The position numbers and the translations under genes are program-made. 64,000 nt of DNA from Lewinella cohaerens DSM 23179 (GTDB taxonomy: Bacteria > Bacteroidota > Bacteroidia > Chitinophagales > Saprospiraceae), in the NCBI RefSeq assembly GCF_000379805.1, contig NZ_KB903609.1:110573-174572 (forward strand). Direction: 5' to 3'. Positions 61,245-64,000 of the stretch are shown here, piece by piece. The notes under the pieces are model-generated. The model had not been told where the DNA came from. It searched no databases and was given only the letters and a program-made list of their open reading frames with translations. Every line of letters begins with the position of its first letter. Position 1 is the stretch's first letter.

Positions 61245-62099
61245 TTAGTTACCTGAACGGGTAAGTTTAATTTCCGCTCTCCGGTTATTGCGATGAGCAG
61301 CTTCTGTAGTCCCGCTGTCACGTAATTGGGTATCACCTTTAAAGGAGATGCTTAGCTGTGAAGCATTGACACCACGATCTACAAGCATATTACGCACACG
61401 CTCAGCACGATCACGGCTGAAGCCCATATTGGGGCCAGGAAGTCCTGTTCTGGAAGCATGTCCTGTGATCATCACTTTATCGTCAGGATGAGCATTGAGG
61501 TGGGCTGCTAAATCATCCAAGTACTTAAGTACAGCAGCATCCTCTATTGGCTTTGCCGAAGCATTAGGGAATAAGATGATTTTTTCATCTTCAGAAATAC
61601 TGATCACCTCTTCCTCTTCTACATTACCGTCAGCTTGCCAACGAGTGTTTGCAGCTAAAAAGTAGCCGCCATCTCCTACAGAAGAATCATCTTCAATAAG
61701 TCGAGCCACGGGCCGCATACGGTCCTTTGGAATATATTCTGACAATAGCTCAATGGTTTTAGCAGCACGGGCAAGTCCCATGTTTTCGTAGCCATCAGGA
61801 GCTGTTTCAGAAGCGTAGTAAATGCCTTCTACTTCTAGCATTTTTCCATCTTCCATTCCAGCCAGGATAGCATCCTTCCAGGCCGTAAATTGGTCGGTGG
61901 TTTCAACTGCTGCATAACCAAGTTTAGAATCTACAGGGTACCTCGTTATGGAGGTTTCTGCTGGTGGTGGTGGGGCTACTTCTTCCGCTACATCGCATGC
62001 TGTACAACAATTATCTCTTACGCAGAAATTGAAGGTTGCAAGTGCAAATAATAACCAAGCCAGTAACATCCCAATCCACTTCATGAGTGTGGACGACAT
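61245..62099 (-). CDS. OmpA-family peptidoglycan-associated protein
   Basis: A 284-residue envelope protein with one N-terminal hydrophobic segment (WIGMLLAWLLFALATFNFCV), a cysteine cluster (RDNCCTACDV), and a C-terminal OmpA domain with IMITGHASRTGLPGPNMGFSRDRAERVRNML (in parts) and the end NNRRAEIKL. The middle has two roughly repeated blocks (RAAKTIELLSEYIPKDRM). It probably binds peptidoglycan; co-transcription with the HhH protein links that protein to the envelope. Confidence 0.85.
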   Translation of the reverse strand: MSSTLMKWIGMLLAWLLFALATFNFCVRDNCCTACDVAEEVAPPPPAETSITRYPVDSKLGYAAVETTDQFTAWKDAILAGMEDGKMLEVEGIYYASETAPDGYENMGLARAAKTIELLSEYIPKDRMRPVARLIEDDSSVGDGGYFLAANTRWQADGNVEEEEVISISEDEKIILFPNASAKPIEDAAVLKYLDDLAAHLNAHPDDKVMITGHASRTGLPGPNMGFSRDRAERVRNMLVDRGVNASQLSISFKGDTQLRDSGTTEAAHRNNRRAEIKLTRSGN

Positions 62100-62524
62100 A
62101 AGTGTGGTAGTTAATAATTAAAAAAGTATAATTCCAACTAACCAACAGCCAGAAGAAAATAAAGGGAACTTTATCTTGTTCTCGTGCGAGGTCAGTTGAT
62201 CATTCGTTTTGTTCAATCTTGGGACTATAAGTCGGGAAAAAGTCACGGCCAAGCAAAAAGTAAGCTGGAACTCTTGGCGAGGGATTCCAGTGTTTTTCAA
62301 TATTCGATGGGATAATACCAAGCTGTTGCTTGCACAGGTAAATTTAATCGGAGAAATCAACAAAAACGAAATATTTGTCTTTTTTTTGACACAAATCAAG
62401 CTTATTATCTTGATTTTCTTAAAAAAACCAAGATTTACCACTTGCAAAACTCCACTGCGAATTAGTGCGTAATAATTACCACAGGAAGTCCACATTTCTC
62501 CCTTCGTATCCCGGAAGAAATACG
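62100..62524. other. Gene-free stretch before ffh
   Basis: I see no reliable gene. A minus-strand frame at 62118-62495 is open but has a skewed composition and no start signal of note. The upstream promoter of the OmpA-family gene is expected here but no TAnnTTTG was seen on the minus strand. Confidence 0.4.
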
Positions 62525-62532
62525 TATATTTG
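62525..62532 (+). promoter_or_regulatory. -7 box of ffh
   Basis: TATATTTG matches TAnnTTTG, 25 bases before the ffh ATG. Confidence 0.45.
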
Positions 62533-62556
62533 CGCCCCTAAATAAGAACGGAAGAT

Positions 62557-63918
62557 ATGTTCAATAGCTTAAGTGATCGTCTGGATTCGGTTTTCAAGAC
62601 CCTCAGTGGTGATGCCAAACTAACGGAAATCAATATTGCCCAATCGGTGAAAGAAATTCGCCGAGCACTGGTTGCCGCTGACGTTAACTATAAGATTGCC
62701 AAATCGTTTACCGATAACATTAAGGAAAAAGCACTTGGACAGGAAAACATTCTCAAGAATGTAAAGCCTGGTGAGCTGATGGTAAAACTTGTCCAGGATG
62801 GCCTCACGGAACTCATGGGCGGCGAAGCTGCTGAATTCGATATCAAAGGTAAACCGGCGGTCATTCTAATTGCAGGATTACAAGGGTCAGGTAAAACAAC
62901 CTTTACCGGTAAGCTAGCACTCTTCCTCAAAGAAAAGCACAAAAAGAAAGTATTAGTAACAGCCTGTGACGTTTACCGTCCGGCTGCTATCGATCAGCTC
63001 ACCGTGATTTCTGAACAAGTAGGTGCAGAGATTTACAAGGAGCCCGACAATAAAAACCCGGTGCAGATTGCTTTGAGCGCTATTGCTCATGCACAGCAGC
63101 AAAAGCATGACGTCGTCATTGTGGATACTGCCGGACGCTTGTCTGTAGATGAAGAGATGATGAACGAGATTGCCGCTGTCAAAGGTGCTATCTCTCCTAA
63201 CGAAACGCTCTTTGTTGTTGACTCGATGACTGGGCAAGATGCCGTCAATACAGCGAAAGCCTTTAATGATCGTATCGACTACGACGGTGTTGTCTTGACC
63301 AAACTTGATGGTGACACCCGTGGTGGTGCTGCTCTTTCCGTAAAATACACCGTAGGAAAACCTATCAAATTCGTCTCTACCGGCGAAACAATGGATACCC
63401 TTGATGTTTTCCACCCCGAACGGATGGCGCAGCGTATCCTAGGCATGGGTGACATCGTTTCCTTTGTAGAAAAAGCACAATCGCAATTCGACGAAGAAGA
63501 AGCTAAGCGGCTAGAGAAGAAAATCAAAAAGAACAAATTTGATTTTAATGACTTCCTCAGCCAAATAGCCCAGCTTCGCAGAATGGGTGACCTTAAAAGT
63601 CTCCTCGGTATGATTCCGGGTATCGGCAAAATGACCCGTGATCTAAATATTGATGATAGTGCTTTTAATAAAGTAGAGGCTATCATTTTCTCGATGACTC
63701 CCTACGAAAGAGAAAATCCTGAAACATTAGACCTGAGTCGCAAGCGTCGTATTGCTGCTGGCTGTGGCCAGAACATGGACGAGATCAACCGTTTTATCAA
63801 GCAGTTTGATCAGATGCGTAAGCTCATGCACAAAATGAGTAAGAACCCAGGTATGATGGGAGGAATGCCCGGAGCTGGCGGTGGTAAAAAAGGTGGATTC
63901 CGGAGAGGGAGAAGGTAG
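62557..63918 (+). CDS. ffh: Signal recognition particle GTPase Ffh (SRP54)
   Basis: A 453-residue GTPase that binds signal sequences with 4.5S RNA and delivers ribosomes to FtsY. The N domain is followed by the P-loop GLQGSGKTTFTGKLA near residue 108, the VDTAGRLSVDEEMM motif near 188, TKLDGDTRGGAALS near 247, and the methionine-rich M domain (MRKLMHKMSKNPGMMGGMPG). The basic tail KKGGFRRGRR ends it. The 4.5S RNA gene is not in the window. Confidence 0.97.
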   Translation: MFNSLSDRLDSVFKTLSGDAKLTEINIAQSVKEIRRALVAADVNYKIAKSFTDNIKEKALGQENILKNVKPGELMVKLVQDGLTELMGGEAAEFDIKGKPAVILIAGLQGSGKTTFTGKLALFLKEKHKKKVLVTACDVYRPAAIDQLTVISEQVGAEIYKEPDNKNPVQIALSAIAHAQQQKHDVVIVDTAGRLSVDEEMMNEIAAVKGAISPNETLFVVDSMTGQDAVNTAKAFNDRIDYDGVVLTKLDGDTRGGAALSVKYTVGKPIKFVSTGETMDTLDVFHPERMAQRILGMGDIVSFVEKAQSQFDEEEAKRLEKKIKKNKFDFNDFLSQIAQLRRMGDLKSLLGMIPGIGKMTRDLNIDDSAFNKVEAIIFSMTPYERENPETLDLSRKRRIAAGCGQNMDEINRFIKQFDQMRKLMHKMSKNPGMMGGMPGAGGGKKGGFRRGRR

Positions 63919-64000
63919 GTAATTAAGGTTATTACAGGTGTAAGGGTGTAAGGTTGGAAAAGTCAGGACGTTGTTTATCAGCTCTAACTTGGAGAAGCAT

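Noticed and set aside
62118-62495. 125-residue minus-strand frame before ffh
   Set aside because: Odd composition, no signal or family pattern, no promoter box; more likely non-coding leader of the OmpA-family gene.

Overview
The window reads as chromosome of a member of the Bacteroidota, most likely a Saprospira/Lewinella-type marine bacterium. Three things point there: type IX secretion C-terminal sorting domains on secreted proteins (5911-8526, 44339-45742), promoters of the Bacteroidota sigma-A form (TTTG, 19-21 bases, TAnnTTTG), and lineage-typical genes such as the long NusB, the DoxX/thioredoxin-like BT_3928-type protein beside DUF1599, and the sigma/anti-sigma-barrel operon. The genus is inference. 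I saw no rRNA, tRNA or CRISPR array. The window opens inside topA (its C-terminus lies outside) and closes just after ffh.

Region 1 (1-8.6 kb): topA, purB, a propionyl-CoA-synthetase-like gene, and a secreted sugar dehydrogenase fused to a cytochrome c module and a T9SS tail.

Region 2 (8.6-22 kb) is a short-chain fatty acid module: a cNMP/CBS/nucleotidyltransferase protein, a DEDDh exonuclease, a Pmp3/YqaE-like protein, an ArsR-type repressor, an outer-membrane porin-like protein, a DUF4212 + sodium:solute symporter pair, two small membrane proteins, a symporter-fused histidine kinase (CrbS-like), a stand-alone receiver protein, and acetyl-CoA synthetase. The promoters of the porin, acs and the distant prpE-like gene share an ACATCTA-centred element lying around the -33/-7 region, and a related dyad lies in front of the arsR-type gene. 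This suggests one acetate/propionate regulon.

Region 3 (22.8-33.2 kb) is an accessory island: a frameshifted IS982 relic, an intact IS256-family element, a 2.37-kilo-residue LamG-containing protein of unknown function, and a broken IS5-family relic.

Region 4 (33.3-46.2 kb): a methyltransferase, a divergent kinase-like protein, a MoeB/ThiF-rhodanese protein, ferredoxin, an aminotransferase, an operon of outer-membrane protein + ECF sigma factor + anti-sigma/beta-barrel protein, a secreted esterase and a small HTH protein.

Region 5 (46.3-64 kb): nusB, the BT_3928/DUF1599 pair, a YigZ-type protein, an isoprenylcysteine-methyltransferase-like protein, a LuxI/FeeM-like acyl amino acid or acyl-homoserine lactone synthase candidate, a nucleoside transporter divergent from a uridine-kinase-like gene, gpsA, a YfhO-type membrane protein, a membrane-anchored duplicated helix-hairpin-helix protein with an OmpA-family partner, and ffh.

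Gene starts were chosen where a TAnnTTTG box or a signal peptide made the longest reading frame implausible. Computations such as alignments, GC content or profile searches could not be run; family names rest on recognised motifs.
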